From an uncultured Acidimicrobiia bacterium (GTDB lineage Bacteria; Actinomycetota; Acidimicrobiia; Spongiisociales; JAENVV01): a stretch of 6,059 nucleotides of DNA. A model generated the notes under the pieces. It saw only the letters and a program-made list of their open reading frames with translations. It was not told the origin of the DNA and searched no databases. The stretch lies in NCBI GenBank assembly GCA_905480085.1, contig CAJQPD010000200.1, forward strand, positions 1 to 6,059. Reading direction: 5' to 3'. Shown here piece after piece: positions 6,026-6,059 of the stretch (position 1 is the first letter of the stretch; every line of letters begins with the position of its first letter). A program made the translations under genes and the position numbers.

Positions 6026-6059
6026 ATCCTCGCGTACCTCGAAACGAACGATTGGCACC

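Noticed and set aside
1..6059. Search for tRNA or rRNA genes, CRISPR arrays, transposases, att sites or phage genes
   Set aside because: No tandem spaced repeats, cloverleaf-like sequences, rRNA-like stretches or mobile-element proteins were recognised on either strand.

Overview
The window reads almost entirely on the minus strand. It looks like chromosomal DNA from a moderately GC-rich actinobacterium; Acidimicrobiia-like is my guess, from the flavour of the response-regulator relic and the HutU and HisD sequences, and I cannot place it more precisely. I see no RNA gene, insertion sequence, CRISPR array or phage gene. In transcription order (right to left) the layout is: an alpha/beta hydrolase (6011-5190); a decayed OmpR/PhoB-type response regulator (about 5111-4816, with fainter traces to about 4771); a PAP2 family membrane phosphatase (ending 3969); a class I SAM-dependent methyltransferase (3972-3304); a divergent PlsY-like acyltransferase (3108-2461); a histidinol dehydrogenase (2268-967); a GntR/HutC-type regulator (963-250); and the first 84 codons of urocanate hydratase hutU (253-1), which runs off the left edge.

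Two functional blocks stand out. The left block (2328-1) is a tight hisD-hutC-hutU operon: the hisD stop lies 3 nt before the regulator start, and the regulator stop overlaps the hutU start as ATGA. A near-palindrome of the GntR/HutC type, TTGTTTATACAA, sits at 2314-2325 just upstream of the preferred hisD start and overlaps a TATAAA box. This suggests an autoregulated histidine-utilisation operon in which HisD oxidises histidinol to histidine to feed the Hut pathway, rather than (or as well as) serving biosynthesis. All zinc, catalytic and histidinol-contact residues of HisD are present.

The middle block (about 4868-2461) has three genes with a membrane-lipid flavour: PAP2 phosphatase, methyltransferase (4-nt ATGA overlap) and a PlsY-like protein. 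The PlsY-like protein keeps motif 1 but has lost the usual His in motifs 2 and 3, so its activity is uncertain. To its right, the response regulator is a pseudogene: its start codon is replaced, one base is missing near 5061-5066, the end of the receiver is gone, and no DNA-binding domain remains. The long PAP2 reading frame begins inside this relic, so the true PAP2 start is doubtful.

I found no wholly new system. The most interesting points are the placement of hisD inside a HutC-controlled operon, the motif-poor PlsY homologue, and the response-regulator relic that now supplies the 5' end of the PAP2 reading frame.
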